Positions 19,269 to 27,802 of a stretch of DNA of 64,000 bases are shown one piece after another; positions within the stretch are counted from its first letter, which is position 1, and the number at the start of each line of letters is the position of its first letter. Source of the stretch: Gottfriedia acidiceleris (GTDB taxonomy: Bacteria > Bacillota > Bacilli > Bacillales > Bacillaceae_G). The stretch covers positions 3,224,001 to 3,288,000 of the forward strand of contig NZ_CP096034.1 of assembly GCF_023115465.1 (NCBI RefSeq). The letters are read 5' to 3'. The notes under the pieces were generated by a model that made no database searches, had not been told where the DNA came from, and saw only the letters and a list, made by a program, of their open reading frames with translations. Position numbers and translations under genes: made by a program.

Positions 19269-19898
19269 ATGACTCAAACTTTTTTTAAAGAAAGTGATTT
19301 TGAAATATTTACAACTGACTCAACATTAGAAACTAGAATGAGTGCTATACAAAATGAAATTCAACCAAAATTTAAAGAAATTGAAGAAGAAATATTACCT
19401 TTTTTAAATGTACAAACTGATCAAAACTTTTTTGGCCATATTGCTAAGCATGCTCGACGAACTGTGAATGCTCCAAAAGATACTTGGATTGCTTTTGCAA
19501 CAAATAATCGTGGATACAAGATGCTTCCTCATTTCCAATTTGGACTGTGGGGTACTCACCTGTTTGTTTACTTTGGAATTATTTACGAAAGTCCAAATAA
19601 GCAATCGATTGCCATAAATTTTGAAAAGAATAAAAATAAACTTTACAAAATGATTCCAAAAGATTTTGTTGTATCTTACGACCATATGAAGCCTGATGTG
19701 ATACAAAAAAGTAAAATGAGTAAAGATGAATTCAATAAAGGTATTCAAAGATTTCATGATGTAAAAAAAGCAGAATACCTATGTGGAATTACAATTGCAA
19801 AAGATGAAGCAATTACACTTACAAAGGAAGAACTAATCCAACGTATTATAGAAACATATAATACTTTAATTCCTTTATACAAGATAAGTATAAACTGA
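19269..19898 (+). CDS. yktB: DUF1054/UPF0637 family protein (YktB)
   Basis: 209-residue soluble protein similar to B. subtilis YktB throughout: IFTTDSTLETRMSAIQ, HARRTVNAPKDTWIAFA, QFGLWGTHLFVYFGIIYE. The family is widespread in Bacillota with solved structures but no established function. AGGGGG precedes the ATG at 7 bases. A TGGACA/GATAAT pair with an 18-base spacer just upstream could be its promoter. Divergent from the small gene before it. Confidence 0.88.
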   Translation: MTQTFFKESDFEIFTTDSTLETRMSAIQNEIQPKFKEIEEEILPFLNVQTDQNFFGHIAKHARRTVNAPKDTWIAFATNNRGYKMLPHFQFGLWGTHLFVYFGIIYESPNKQSIAINFEKNKNKLYKMIPKDFVVSYDHMKPDVIQKSKMSKDEFNKGIQRFHDVKKAEYLCGITIAKDEAITLTKEELIQRIIETYNTLIPLYKISIN

Positions 19899-20017
19899 AT
19901 TAATATAAGTGTTGTTTTATTATACATATGTCAAAAACAAAAGTCTATGCCAATTCTATACACATTTTTCGACAGGACGAAATATGAAATAGTTTTAATT
20001 AAACAATACCTATATAA

Positions 20018-20067
20018 GAAAAGCCCATTGAAGGTAGCCAATCATCCTTTAATGGGCTTCTATTTTT
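20018..20067. terminator. Bidirectional terminator between yktB and yktA
   Basis: AAGCCCATTGAAGG (20021-20034) and the complementary CCTTTAATGGGCTT (20046-20059), with one mispair, and T-rich sequence on both exits, between convergent genes. Confidence 0.8.
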
Positions 20068-20118
20068 TACTTAAGAATTTTTTTACTATTTAATTTTTAA
20101 CGATTAACTTATACAATA

Positions 20119-20388
20119 CTACATTTTAATTTTATCACCAGGAGCACCATTTTTAGCTTTTTGCATGACTCTATATGCAGAATAGCCAGATATCTCCTCT
20201 AACTCATTACATAATTTTTTTTCTTCTGCAATACTAGGTACAATTGATTTAAATTGTTTGTATGTAGCCATTAACACTTCACGATCTATTCCCTTTTCAT
20301 ATGCTTTTTCTACTGATGTGTAGAACTTTATTACTTCAATTGTCTCATCTGTTGTCCAATCATATGAAATTGGGTATTGGTAATCCAT
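20119..20388 (-). CDS. yktA: UPF0223 family protein (YktA)
   Basis: 89 residues, small helical soluble protein: [19 protein letters not shown] at the N-terminus and [14 protein letters not shown] near the C-terminus are the family hallmarks. Function unknown. GGAGTGAAGTAA precedes the ATG. Convergent to yktB and divergent from speA. Confidence 0.9.
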   Translation of the reverse strand: MDYQYPISYDWTTDETIEVIKFYTSVEKAYEKGIDREVLMATYKQFKSIVPSIAEEKKLCNELEEISGYSAYRVMQKAKNGAPGDKIKM

Positions 20389-20514
20389 TTACTTCACTCC
20401 TACTATTTTCTAATTAATTCCATTTTAACACATTTTTTAAATTCCATTCTTATTTTAAAAATTGATATAATTTCATTCAGATGAATAAAATTTCATAACT
20501 TTATAATATTTTTC

Positions 20515-20543
20515 TATACAGAAAATTCATAGAATGATATAAT
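20515..20543 (+). promoter_or_regulatory. Probable promoter of speA
   Basis: TATACA (20515-20520) and TATAAT (20538-20543) separated by 17 bases. The leader of about 115 bases contains an inverted repeat, GTAAACA/TGTTTAC, at 20591-20611. Confidence 0.5.
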
Positions 20544-20664
20544 CTTTTTGTTTTTCAAATGAAGGTAAGACAGTTTATAACTTAATGAGAGTAAACAGTT
20601 GAATTGTTTACAAACATATCACTTCCGAAAAACACTATTATTCATTAAATGGGGTGTATGTTAA

Positions 20665-22116
20665 ATGAAACAAATTGAAACGCCGTTATTTTCTTCTTTA
20701 TTAGAACATGCAAAGAAGAACCCTATTCAATTCCATATTCCAGGACATAAAAAAGGAAATGGAATGGATCCAACATTTAGAGAGTTTATTGGTGATAATG
20801 CATTATCGATCGATTTAATCAATATTGCTCCTTTAGATGATCTACATCATCCAAAAGGTAAAATAAAACAAGCACAAGATCTTGCAGCAAAAGCTTTTGG
20901 TGCTGACCACACATTCTTTTCAGTTCAAGGCACAAGTGGAGCGATCATGACAATGGTGATGAGTGTTTGTGGACCTGGCGATAAAATTATTGTTCCAAGA
21001 AATGTTCACAAATCTGTTTTATCTGCAATCATTTTTTCAGGAGCTACACCAATTTTTGTTCATCCTGAAATTGATAGTGAATTAGGTATTTCACACGGTA
21101 TTACGACAAATGCAGTGAAAGAGGCCATTTTAAATAATCCTGATGCAAAAGCAGTATTAGTCATTAATCCTACATACTTTGGATTTGTAGCAGACTTAAA
21201 AAGCATTGTTGAATTAGCACATTCACATGGCTTAGCCGTATTAGTTGACGAAGCGCATGGTGTACATATTCATTTCCATAACGAATTACCGATCTCTGCG
21301 ATGCAAGCAGGGGCTGACATGGCTGCTACGAGCGTGCATAAGCTTGGTGGCTCTATGACTCAAAGTTCCATTTTAAATGTAAGAGAAGGCATTGTGAATG
21401 TCCACAGAGTACAATCTGTACTAAGTATGCTAACAACTACTTCAACATCTTATTTATTGCTTGCTTCACTAGATGTTGCAAGAAAGCGATTAGCAACTGT
21501 TGGTGAAGAATTACTTACGAATACTATAAGACTAGCAAATAATGCACGAAATAAAATAAATTCAATCGATGGTCTATATTGTCCTGGTTATGATTTAGTT
21601 GGTAAAGAGGCTACATTCAACTTTGATCCTACTAAAATATTAATCAGCGTAAAAAAACTGGGTATAACGGGCCATGATGTTGAAGTTTGGTTAAGAGAGC
21701 GATTTAATATTGAAGTTGAAATGTCAGATTTATATAATGTTCTTTGCATTTTAACACCAGGTGACAGTGAAGAAGATATTCAGCAATTAATTCATGCACT
21801 TGAAGTACTAGTAACTGAATTTGACATTTCTGAGCGTAATACAAATTTAAACGTTGAAATTCCAACGATTCCAAATTTAGCAGTCTCTCCTAGGGAGGCA
21901 TTTTACTCCGAAACAGAATCTGTTCCACTTGAGGATTCTGTCGGTAGAATTATTGCAGAGTTTGTAATGGTTTATCCACCTGGAATTCCAATCTTTTTAC
22001 CTGGTGAAGAAATTACACTTGAAAATCTAGTTTATATTAAAAAGAATATTGAAGCAGGATTACCTGTTCAAGGACCAGAAGACGAAGATTTATTAACGTT
22101 AAAAGTATTAAAATAA
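20665..22116 (+). CDS. speA: Arginine decarboxylase (Orn/Lys/Arg decarboxylase family)
   Basis: PLP enzyme, 483 residues, of the fold-type I Orn/Lys/Arg decarboxylase family; in B. subtilis the syntenic SpeA makes agmatine from arginine as the first step to spermidine. N-terminal QFHIPGHKKG and the PLP lysine in SVHKLGGS (Lys226), plus DEAHG near 195-199, are intact. The C-terminal EFVMVYPPGIPIFLPGEE motif is typical. The closest alternative is lysine decarboxylase (YaaO-like); synteny favours arginine. GGGGTG precedes the ATG. Confidence 0.9.
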   Translation: MKQIETPLFSSLLEHAKKNPIQFHIPGHKKGNGMDPTFREFIGDNALSIDLINIAPLDDLHHPKGKIKQAQDLAAKAFGADHTFFSVQGTSGAIMTMVMSVCGPGDKIIVPRNVHKSVLSAIIFSGATPIFVHPEIDSELGISHGITTNAVKEAILNNPDAKAVLVINPTYFGFVADLKSIVELAHSHGLAVLVDEAHGVHIHFHNELPISAMQAGADMAATSVHKLGGSMTQSSILNVREGIVNVHRVQSVLSMLTTTSTSYLLLASLDVARKRLATVGEELLTNTIRLANNARNKINSIDGLYCPGYDLVGKEATFNFDPTKILISVKKLGITGHDVEVWLRERFNIEVEMSDLYNVLCILTPGDSEEDIQQLIHALEVLVTEFDISERNTNLNVEIPTIPNLAVSPREAFYSETESVPLEDSVGRIIAEFVMVYPPGIPIFLPGEEITLENLVYIKKNIEAGLPVQGPEDEDLLTLKVLK

Positions 22117-22133
22117 CTTAAGCTTTCATGAAG

Positions 22134-22161
22134 AAACTAGGAAATGAATCCTAGTTTTTTT
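22134..22161 (+). terminator. Terminator of speA
   Basis: AAACTAGGA/TCCTAGTTT with a 6-base loop and a run of T, shortly after the speA stop codon. Confidence 0.85.
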
Positions 22162-22173
22162 GTATTCTAAATC

Positions 22174-22200
22174 ACATCTAAATTAGATAGGCATATGATA
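22174..22200 (+). promoter_or_regulatory. Probable sigma-K promoter of tgl
   Basis: AC (22174-22175), 16 bases, then CATATGATA (22192-22200), a full match to the sigma-K pattern AC-N16/17-CATAnnnTA. B. subtilis tgl is a late mother-cell gene read by sigma-K, so position and pattern agree. Confidence 0.6.
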
Positions 22201-22261
22201 GGTAAGGTAATTATATTGCTTTCGCACGAAAAAATTGTACTTATGTTAGGATGTGGACTCA

Positions 22262-23095
22262 TTGATAGTCGTGAATAATAAAATTGTTCATGCTTCATTA
22301 AAAAATAGCGAAGATTCAAATAATAAACTTTATCAAGAAATATTGTCTAGTTTAACAAACAGTAAAAAGTCTCATATTTATAAATCTGACCGTGAACTAT
22401 CTTTTGATTTGACAATTAGAACTTATATACTTCAAGCTTCTAAAGATTTATTAACAAGTGGCATTCAATTTAGGGTTTTTAGACGAGCATATTGTAATCC
22501 TATGTTTTGGATTCGCACACCAATGGGTGGATTTAGACTTAGGCCAGGCATAAGAACTTCCATGGGAATTTATGATATTTTTCGCAACGGACAATTTTAC
22601 GCAACTGAATGTGCAACTGCAATCATTATGGTATTTTATAAAGCACTGCTAGATCTGTTGGGGTATGAAATTTTTGATCAACTATTCGATAATGGCATCT
22701 ACTTATACACTTGGAATTACGACCCTAAATTAGCTATTCTAACGGCTGAAGTTGATCGTCCAGCCCCTGGTGACGTTGTTTATATAAAAAATCCTGAAGT
22801 TGACCCAATGACGCCAGAATGGCAAGGAGAAAACACTGTTTCTATGGGAAGTAACTACTATTATGGTCATGGTATCGGAATACGTTCATTACCAGAAATT
22901 ATTTTCCATTTAAATATGCATAGATATCCTTTTGCGATGATTTCTGCCTTTTTAACAAATTTGAATACTAGAATTGACTCGAACGAAATGGCTCAATATT
23001 TAAAGGATAATTCAAAATTAATACCTGTTACAACGAGAGAAGCTTCATCCGACGTTATAACTGCAAGAATTGGAGATCAAACTCAAATTGCATAA
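22262..23095 (+). CDS. tgl: Spore coat protein-glutamine gamma-glutamyltransferase
   Basis: Spore transglutaminase that forms gamma-glutamyl-lysine crosslinks in coat proteins late in sporulation. The catalytic cysteine is in YATECATA (Cys117, preceded by Glu116), and the NPEVDP...WQGENT and YYGHGIGI segments match the B. subtilis enzyme; length 277 is slightly above the usual 245. A GTG at 22253 lies too close to AGG; the TTG at 22262 follows AGGATGTGG with proper spacing and gives the family N-terminus (IVVNN), so it is preferred. Confidence 0.9.
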   Translation: MIVVNNKIVHASLKNSEDSNNKLYQEILSSLTNSKKSHIYKSDRELSFDLTIRTYILQASKDLLTSGIQFRVFRRAYCNPMFWIRTPMGGFRLRPGIRTSMGIYDIFRNGQFYATECATAIIMVFYKALLDLLGYEIFDQLFDNGIYLYTWNYDPKLAILTAEVDRPAPGDVVYIKNPEVDPMTPEWQGENTVSMGSNYYYGHGIGIRSLPEIIFHLNMHRYPFAMISAFLTNLNTRIDSNEMAQYLKDNSKLIPVTTREASSDVITARIGDQTQIA

Positions 23096-23101
23096 AAAGA
23101 A

Positions 23102-23134
23102 AAAAGGGTGATTCTTAATTGAATCACCTTTTTT
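23102..23134 (+). terminator. Terminator of tgl
   Basis: AAAAGGGTGATTC pairs with GAATCACCTTTT around a 6-base loop and is followed by more T, right after the tgl stop codon. Confidence 0.85.
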
Positions 23135-23182
23135 GTGCGTATATTTAAACCGTTATCAATCTTAAAGATAAAAACAAAAAAA

Positions 23183-23209
23183 CCACAAGGAAAAACGATT
23201 CCCTTGTGG
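23183..23209 (-). terminator. Terminator of the SR1-like RNA
   Basis: Eight-base perfect stem CCACAAGG/CCTTGTGG, with a run of seven T and further T-rich sequence on the minus-strand exit side. Confidence 0.85.
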
Positions 23210-23267
23210 AATTTCTCATTTATAGCTGTATATAGATACTCTAACTTTATGATTTAATTAATTATAA

Positions 23268-23390
23268 TTAGCAAACTTCATTATCAGTAGGTTCACAATC
23301 TTCACAGTTTTTAACGTAAAGAGTTGTTACTTTTTCATCCTCGAAATGACCTACCGTTTTTTCACAACATTTACATACGAACGTTCCCAT
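23268..23390 (-). CDS. sr1P: SR1P small GapA-binding protein
   Basis: 40-residue protein starting MGTFVCKCCEKTV, with EDEKVTTLYVKNC in the middle; the MGT-VC start and the EDEKVTTLY block match B. subtilis SR1P. Six cysteines (6, 8, 9, 29, 32, 40) suggest a metal- or thiol-dependent fold. In B. subtilis SR1P binds the glycolytic enzyme GapA and promotes its contact with RNase J1, whose gene rnjA is also in this window. AAAGGGG lies 7 bases before the ATG. It is the only reading frame inside the SR1-like RNA. Confidence 0.85.
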   Translation of the reverse strand: MGTFVCKCCEKTVGHFEDEKVTTLYVKNCEDCEPTDNEVC

Positions 23391-23433
23391 TTTTGTAACC
23401 CCTTTCATAATGTAGTATCAATTAACTAACTTC

Positions 23434-23462
23434 ATTATAATGTGTTATACTTATTTACGCAA
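23434..23462 (-). promoter_or_regulatory. Promoter of the SR1-like RNA
   Basis: Minus-strand TATAAT (23434-23439) and TTGCGT (23457-23462) with a 17-base spacer. The -10 is perfect and the -35 region is embedded in a 13-base inverted repeat. Confidence 0.75.
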
Positions 23463-23480
23463 GTGGCAAATAAGTATAAC
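23441..23480. promoter_or_regulatory. CcpN-type operator pair on the SR1 promoter
   Basis: TGTGTTATACT at 23441-23451 matches the CcpN consensus TRTGHYATAYW in all 11 positions. An inverted copy (TAAGTTATACT on the other strand, ending at 23483) matches in 10. Together they form a 13-base perfect inverted repeat, GTTATACTTATTT/AAATAAGTATAAC, 11 bases apart and straddling the -35 box. CcpN represses sr1 in B. subtilis under glycolytic growth; use of the same regulator here is an inference from the motif. Confidence 0.68.
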
Positions 23481-23557
23481 TTAAATTTTCTAATACTAGA
23501 TTATTCAAGGGGTTTGTTTAGGTGAATGCGATTTAATTAGTATAACACATTTATTTT

Positions 23558-23851
23558 TTATTCATAACTCTCTTCTATACTTGGTGACGGTAGCCAGTCA
23601 GCTAAATATTCTGCGAGCTCCATTGCCTCTTCCTCGCTTTTTAGTTTACATAAAAATTTCAACTGATTTGGAAATGAAACATCCTGTCGATCTAATAGAA
23701 TGCATTGTCTAGACTGCATGCAGATGACGAGGGGCTTTCCAAAGAACATGTTCGTATATACAATACCAATATCGTATCTTGTATCGTTCGTAACGAAGCC
23801 TACAAATCGGACTCTTACATTTTCGTGATCATCATATAATTTCTCAAACAT
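23558..23851 (-). CDS. DUF3055-like conserved protein
   Basis: 97-residue soluble protein with a VRVRFVGF...RYDIGIVYTNMFFGKPLVICMQ core, which resembles the DUF3055 family of Bacillus; function unknown. The chosen ATG at 23851 follows GGAG/GGGTG; a GTG at 23863 directly abuts its ribosome binding site and is less likely. An acidic C-terminus (SIEESYE) ends the protein. Confidence 0.7.
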   Translation of the reverse strand: MFEKLYDDHENVRVRFVGFVTNDTRYDIGIVYTNMFFGKPLVICMQSRQCILLDRQDVSFPNQLKFLCKLKSEEEAMELAEYLADWLPSPSIEESYE

Positions 23852-24011
23852 TGTTTCACCCACTCCTTCGGTTTAGTATTGTAAGTTAATACATATGAAG
23901 AAAAAATTAAATTCATACCGAATACTTGTCTAAAAATTTGAAATAATGTTATGATAAAAATGATTAATAGTGATGTTTTTCATAAAAACATCTTAGGGGG
24001 AAAATTTAAAA

Positions 24012-24407
24012 ATGGTTCAACAAGCTACCATTCAATTAGTGGATAAATCAAAATACCAAGAAGCAAATTTAGATTTAATAAATAATTTAATAAATGATTA
24101 CATACAATCTTCAACTAAAATCGGTCAACAAGTTGATTGGAATTATGAAAGGGTTTCCTTTCCTTATTCTATTTCAAATAAAAAATTAGATGACCAAGAT
24201 GCACTTTATTTACAAAGCAATGACTCGCGTTATAAACATTTTGTTGTTTCCATTCAAGATGATAAAAATATCGTGATTACTCTGTTACCAAACTCAACTT
24301 ATGGTGATAAAGGCAAAGCGAATGAGCTATGTAGATATTTAGCTCAAAAAATTGAAGCAAAGCTTGAATTATTTAACAATCGAATCATGTATTTTTACAA
24401 ACGATAA
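24012..24407 (+). CDS. Conserved Bacillaceae protein (possibly DUF1885)
   Basis: 131 residues, soluble. An N-terminal beta/alpha unit (ATIQLVDKSKYQEANLDLINNLINDYI) precedes a segment rich in aromatic residues and a C-terminal helix (NELCRYLAQKIEAKLELF). I think it belongs to the DUF1885 family but cannot confirm that by eye. AGGGGG precedes the ATG. Its stop codon is one base away from that of the convergent gene, so no terminator fits between them. Confidence 0.72.
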   Translation: MVQQATIQLVDKSKYQEANLDLINNLINDYIQSSTKIGQQVDWNYERVSFPYSISNKKLDDQDALYLQSNDSRYKHFVVSIQDDKNIVITLLPNSTYGDKGKANELCRYLAQKIEAKLELFNNRIMYFYKR

Positions 24408-24408
24408 T

Positions 24409-24648
24409 TTAAAATAAATTTACGATCGCCTGACAAAAGAAAAATATCGAAGCATAAAAGCAAGTAATAATAATACTTGCTTTTCTTGTGTTTCCAACGT
24501 ATTTAGCAATTAAATAAAGCTGGTAAAAGAATACTAGAAACAGTATGACTTTAGAATATAATTGATCCCTTTTCGATAAAAATAAAACAAATGAAAATCC
24601 TATCCAAAAAAGTTGATGAATCATTAATACTATTAATTGTTTTCGCAT
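24409..24648 (-). CDS. Small membrane protein of unknown function
   Basis: 79 residues with three hydrophobic segments (about 4-22, 33-49 and 56-77) and a short basic N-terminus (MRKQL). The ATG at 24648 has GGTGGGAG at 5 bases; a codon further upstream (24663) lacks one. No recognised family. It converges tail to tail with the preceding gene. Confidence 0.65.
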   Translation of the reverse strand: MRKQLIVLMIHQLFWIGFSFVLFLSKRDQLYSKVILFLVFFYQLYLIAKYVGNTRKASIIITCFYASIFFFCQAIVNLF

Positions 24649-24726
24649 CAATACTCCCACCAATCAATCATCAAATACTAGAAAGTTTGTTTTTTAAACG
24701 TTATGCAAGACATGCCTTAATCATGC

Positions 24727-24755
24727 AAAAAAACCTCCTAACAAATAGGAGGTTG
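24727..24755 (-). terminator. First of two near-identical terminators below pdhD
   Basis: AACCTCCTA/TAGGAGGTT with A-rich upstream sequence, i.e. a T run on the minus strand. It shares its stem with the pdhD terminator at 24866-24897, 110 bases away. Confidence 0.75.
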
Positions 24756-24865
24756 TAGACAGTCTTTTTTTTCGTTATTTTGCCATTGTATTGCGCTTAT
24801 TGTATCTATGTTTAACAAACTACATTAAGCTTAAAATAAAGTGTTTCAAATGAATTTGAACAAGT

Positions 24866-24897
24866 AAAAAACCTCCTATAAATTATAGGAGGTTTTT
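24866..24897. terminator. Terminator of the pdh operon
   Basis: A 15-base inverted repeat (AAAAACCTCCTATAA and its complement) with almost no loop, 7 bases downstream of the pdhD stop codon. Confidence 0.88.
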
Positions 24898-24903
24898 AAA
24901 TAA

Positions 24904-26316
24904 TTATTTTAGAACGTGGATTGGATGACCCATCGCTAATTCTGCAGCTTCCATTGAGATTTCACCTAATGTTGGGTGAGCGTGAATTGTTTGTGCAATA
25001 TCCTCAACGCTCATGCAAGCTTCAATTGCAAGACCAAGCTCAGAAATAATATCTGATGCATTTACACCTGCAACTTGAGCACCAACTAGTACTCCATCTT
25101 CTTTTCGAGAAACTAATTGTACGAATCCATCAGTTGAATTTAAAGATAATGCGCGACCATTTCCACCGAATGGGAATTTTGCTACATTAACAACTAATCC
25201 TTCTTCATCTGCTTGTTTTTTAGTATAACCAACAGTTGCTAATTCTGGGTCTGTAAATACTACTGCAGGGATTGCTAAGTATTCGATTTGACTTGACATA
25301 CCACTGATTGCCTCAGCAGCAACTTTACCTTCATAAGAAGCTTTGTGTGCTAATGGAGGACCAGCAATTACATCACCAATTGCGTAAATATTTTTAATTG
25401 TTGTACGAGCTTGTTTATCAGTCGTTATAACACCACGTTCGTTAATTTCAACTCCGACATTTTCTAAGCCCATGTCACGTGAGTTCGGGAAACGTCCAAC
25501 TGTTACTAATACATAATCAGCTTCGATTTCTTTCATTGCGCCATTAGCTTCGAATTTAACTGTTACGCCATCTGCAGTTTCTTCAACGCCTTTACCGAAC
25601 GCTTTTGTTACGATATCTACATTACCTTTTTTCTGTAATCCACGTTTAACAATTGAACTCATAGATTTTTCAAAACCATTTAAGATTTCGTCACCAGCTT
25701 CAAGAATTGTTACGTGTGTACCAAAGTTAGCATAAGCAGTACCTAATTCCATACCAATATAGCCGCCACCAATAACAACTAATTTTTTTGGAATTTCAGG
25801 TAAGTTTAATGCACCTGTTGAATCGATTACACGGTTGCTCCATTTGAAACCAGGGATTTCGATTGGAGTTGAACCTGTTGCGATGATCGCATTGTTAAAA
25901 GTATAAGTTTGAGCTGATTCTTCAGTAATAACACGAAGAGTGTTAGCATCATTAAAGTAAGCTTCACCTTTAATAACTTCAACTTTGTTTCCTTTTAATA
26001 AGCCAGCTACACCGCCAGTTAATTTATTAACTACACTGCTTTTCCAAGCTTGAACTTTTGTAAAGTCAACTTTTACATTTTCAGCTGTAATACCGATGTC
26101 TTCAGAATGCTTAGCTGTTTCATAACGGTGACCAGCAGTAATTAATGCTTTTGAAGGGATACAACCTACGTTTAAACATACCCCACCAAGATTACCTTTT
26201 TCAATAACAGCAACTTTTTGTCCAAGTTGTGCTGCACGAATTGCTGCAACATAACCACCAGGACCGGCACCGATAACGACCGTATCTAGTTCAATTGCAA
26301 AATCTCCTACTACCAT
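24904..26316 (-). CDS. pdhD: Dihydrolipoyl dehydrogenase (E3) of pyruvate dehydrogenase
   Basis: Flavoprotein that reoxidises dihydrolipoamide in the PDH complex. 470 residues as in B. subtilis. FAD-binding GAGPGG (16-21), the redox disulfide Cys47/Cys52 in CLNVGC, NAD-binding [10 protein letters not shown], and the C-terminal interface motif HAHPTLGE with the active-site histidine are intact. Last gene of pdhABCD, 5 bases after the pdhC stop codon. Confidence 0.98.
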   Translation of the reverse strand: MVVGDFAIELDTVVIGAGPGGYVAAIRAAQLGQKVAVIEKGNLGGVCLNVGCIPSKALITAGHRYETAKHSEDIGITAENVKVDFTKVQAWKSSVVNKLTGGVAGLLKGNKVEVIKGEAYFNDANTLRVITEESAQTYTFNNAIIATGSTPIEIPGFKWSNRVIDSTGALNLPEIPKKLVVIGGGYIGMELGTAYANFGTHVTILEAGDEILNGFEKSMSSIVKRGLQKKGNVDIVTKAFGKGVEETADGVTVKFEANGAMKEIEADYVLVTVGRFPNSRDMGLENVGVEINERGVITTDKQARTTIKNIYAIGDVIAGPPLAHKASYEGKVAAEAISGMSSQIEYLAIPAVVFTDPELATVGYTKKQADEEGLVVNVAKFPFGGNGRALSLNSTDGFVQLVSRKEDGVLVGAQVAGVNASDIISELGLAIEACMSVEDIAQTIHAHPTLGEISMEAAELAMGHPIHVLK

Positions 26317-26321
26317 TTATC

Positions 26322-27686
26322 TTACGCCTCCATTAATAATAATTCTGGATCATTTAATAATCGTTTAATATGGTTTAATGCGTTTTGAGCAGTTGCACCA
26401 TCGATAATACGGTGGTCAAAGCTTAATGATAACGCTAATACTGGAGCAACAACGATTTCTCCATTTAATACGACTGGTTTTTCAGCAATACGACCAATAC
26501 CTAAGATAGCTACTTCAGGGTGGTTAATTACTGGAGTAAACCATTGTCCACCAGCTGAACCGATATTTGTGATTGTGCATGTAGCACCTTTCATTTCTGC
26601 AGGAGCTAATTTACCATCACGAGCTTTAGTAGCTAATTCATTAATTTCAGCAGAAATTGAGAAGATTGCTTTACGATCAGCATCTTTAACAACTGGTACT
26701 AATAAACCTTTATCAGTATCTGCAGCAATACCAATGTTATAGTAATGTTTGTGTACGATTTCGCTTGTAGCATCATCGATTGATGTATTTAAAGCTGGGA
26801 ATTTACGTAATGCAGAAGTTAAAGCTTTAACAACATAAGGTAAGAACGTTAATTTGATACCTTGTGCAGCTGCAACTTCTTTATATTTTTTACGGCTTGC
26901 AACTAGTTTCGTTACATCTACTTCATCCATTAATGTTACGTGTGGAGCAGTATGTTTAGAGTTAACCATTGCTTTAGCGATTGCTTTACGAATTCCACTC
27001 ATTTTTTCACGAGTTTCAGGATATGCTCCTTCAGGAATTGGCATTGCTTTTGAAGCTTCTTGTGTTGGCACTTCTGTTACAACTTCAACAGCAACTTCTG
27101 TTTGTGCTGCTGCAGCAGCTGGTGCTACTCCACCTAATAAGAATGCATCTACGTCTTGTTTTGTTACACGGCCATTTTTACCTGAACCTGGTACAATACG
27201 TAAATCTACGTTTTTCTCACGAGCGTATTTACGTACAGATGGCATTGCAATTACATGAGCTTTTGGTTCAATCGCAGCAACAGGTGATAGTGGTGCAGTA
27301 TCTGTTTTTGGTTCACTTTGCTCATAAGATTCTTGTACTTTTGCTTGAACTGCTTCAGCAGCTTCCGGTACTGGAGTAGTAGTTGGAGATTCTTCAGCAT
27401 GTTGTCCTTTAAAGCTAATGTTTTCATAACCAGGTGCATCTAAACGTACTAATACGTCACCAACAACTGCAACTGTACCTTCTGCAACTAATACTTCTAA
27501 TACTTTCCCTTTTACAGGTGATGGAATTTCTACTACTGATTTATCGTTTTGAACTTCACAAATGATATCATCTTCATTTACTTCGTCGCCTGCTTTAATA
27601 AACCATTTTACAATTTCACCTTCGTGAATACCTTCACCGATATCTGGTAATCTAAATTCAAATAGACTTGCCACTGAGTTTGACAC
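26322..27686 (-). CDS. pdhC: Dihydrolipoyl acetyltransferase (E2) of pyruvate dehydrogenase
   Basis: Core of the PDH complex. One N-terminal lipoyl domain with the lipoylated Lys49 in QNDKSVVE, an Ala/Pro/Glu-rich linker, an E1/E3-binding domain (about 147-185, [13 protein letters not shown]), a second linker and the catalytic domain with [10 protein letters not shown] near the C-terminus. 454 residues. The start is a GTG 8 bases after GGAGGTAG, which adds about six residues (SNSVAS) before the usual [12 protein letters not shown] hairpin lies in the 116-base gap to pdhB. Confidence 0.97.
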   Translation of the reverse strand: MSNSVASLFEFRLPDIGEGIHEGEIVKWFIKAGDEVNEDDIICEVQNDKSVVEIPSPVKGKVLEVLVAEGTVAVVGDVLVRLDAPGYENISFKGQHAEESPTTTPVPEAAEAVQAKVQESYEQSEPKTDTAPLSPVAAIEPKAHVIAMPSVRKYAREKNVDLRIVPGSGKNGRVTKQDVDAFLLGGVAPAAAAAQTEVAVEVVTEVPTQEASKAMPIPEGAYPETREKMSGIRKAIAKAMVNSKHTAPHVTLMDEVDVTKLVASRKKYKEVAAAQGIKLTFLPYVVKALTSALRKFPALNTSIDDATSEIVHKHYYNIGIAADTDKGLLVPVVKDADRKAIFSISAEINELATKARDGKLAPAEMKGATCTITNIGSAGGQWFTPVINHPEVAILGIGRIAEKPVVLNGEIVVAPVLALSLSFDHRIIDGATAQNALNHIKRLLNDPELLLMEA

Positions 27687-27746
27687 AGATTTCTACCTCC
27701 GAACAAAGTTAAATTAATTTTTTAAACTATTTTATCGATAATGTAA

Positions 27747-27779
27747 GAAAGGTATTGATGAATCCATCAAATACCTTTC
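27747..27779. other. Hairpin between pdhB and pdhC
   Basis: GAAAGGTATTGATG pairs with CATCAAATACCTTTC with one bulged base. It lacks a T run in the direction of the operon (minus), so it may stabilise or process the mRNA rather than stop transcription. On the plus strand a TTTTTT run follows, but no plus gene ends here. Confidence 0.55.
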
Positions 27780-27802
27780 ACTATTTTTTGTTATAAACTA
27801 AA

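Larger units (their letters stand above)
23177..23428 (-). ncRNA. SR1-type dual-function regulatory RNA
   Basis: A short transcript can be read between a sigma-A promoter (TTGCGT at 23457-23462, 17 bases, TATAAT at 23434-23439, minus strand) and an intrinsic terminator (CCACAAGG/CCTTGTGG, 23183-23209, followed by a long T run). The roughly 250-base unit holds one small reading frame, SR1P. B. subtilis SR1 is a 205-base RNA in the same pdhD-speA interval; it base-pairs with ahrC mRNA and encodes SR1P. The antisense function here is inferred from synteny only. Confidence 0.75.

Noticed and set aside
20119-20388. yktA as part of the speA transcript
   Set aside because: It lies on the opposite strand, convergent to yktB, with a shared bidirectional terminator.
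27251-27439. Gln/Leu-rich frames inside pdhC (both strands)
   Set aside because: Shadows of the low-complexity linker of E2; no ribosome binding site.
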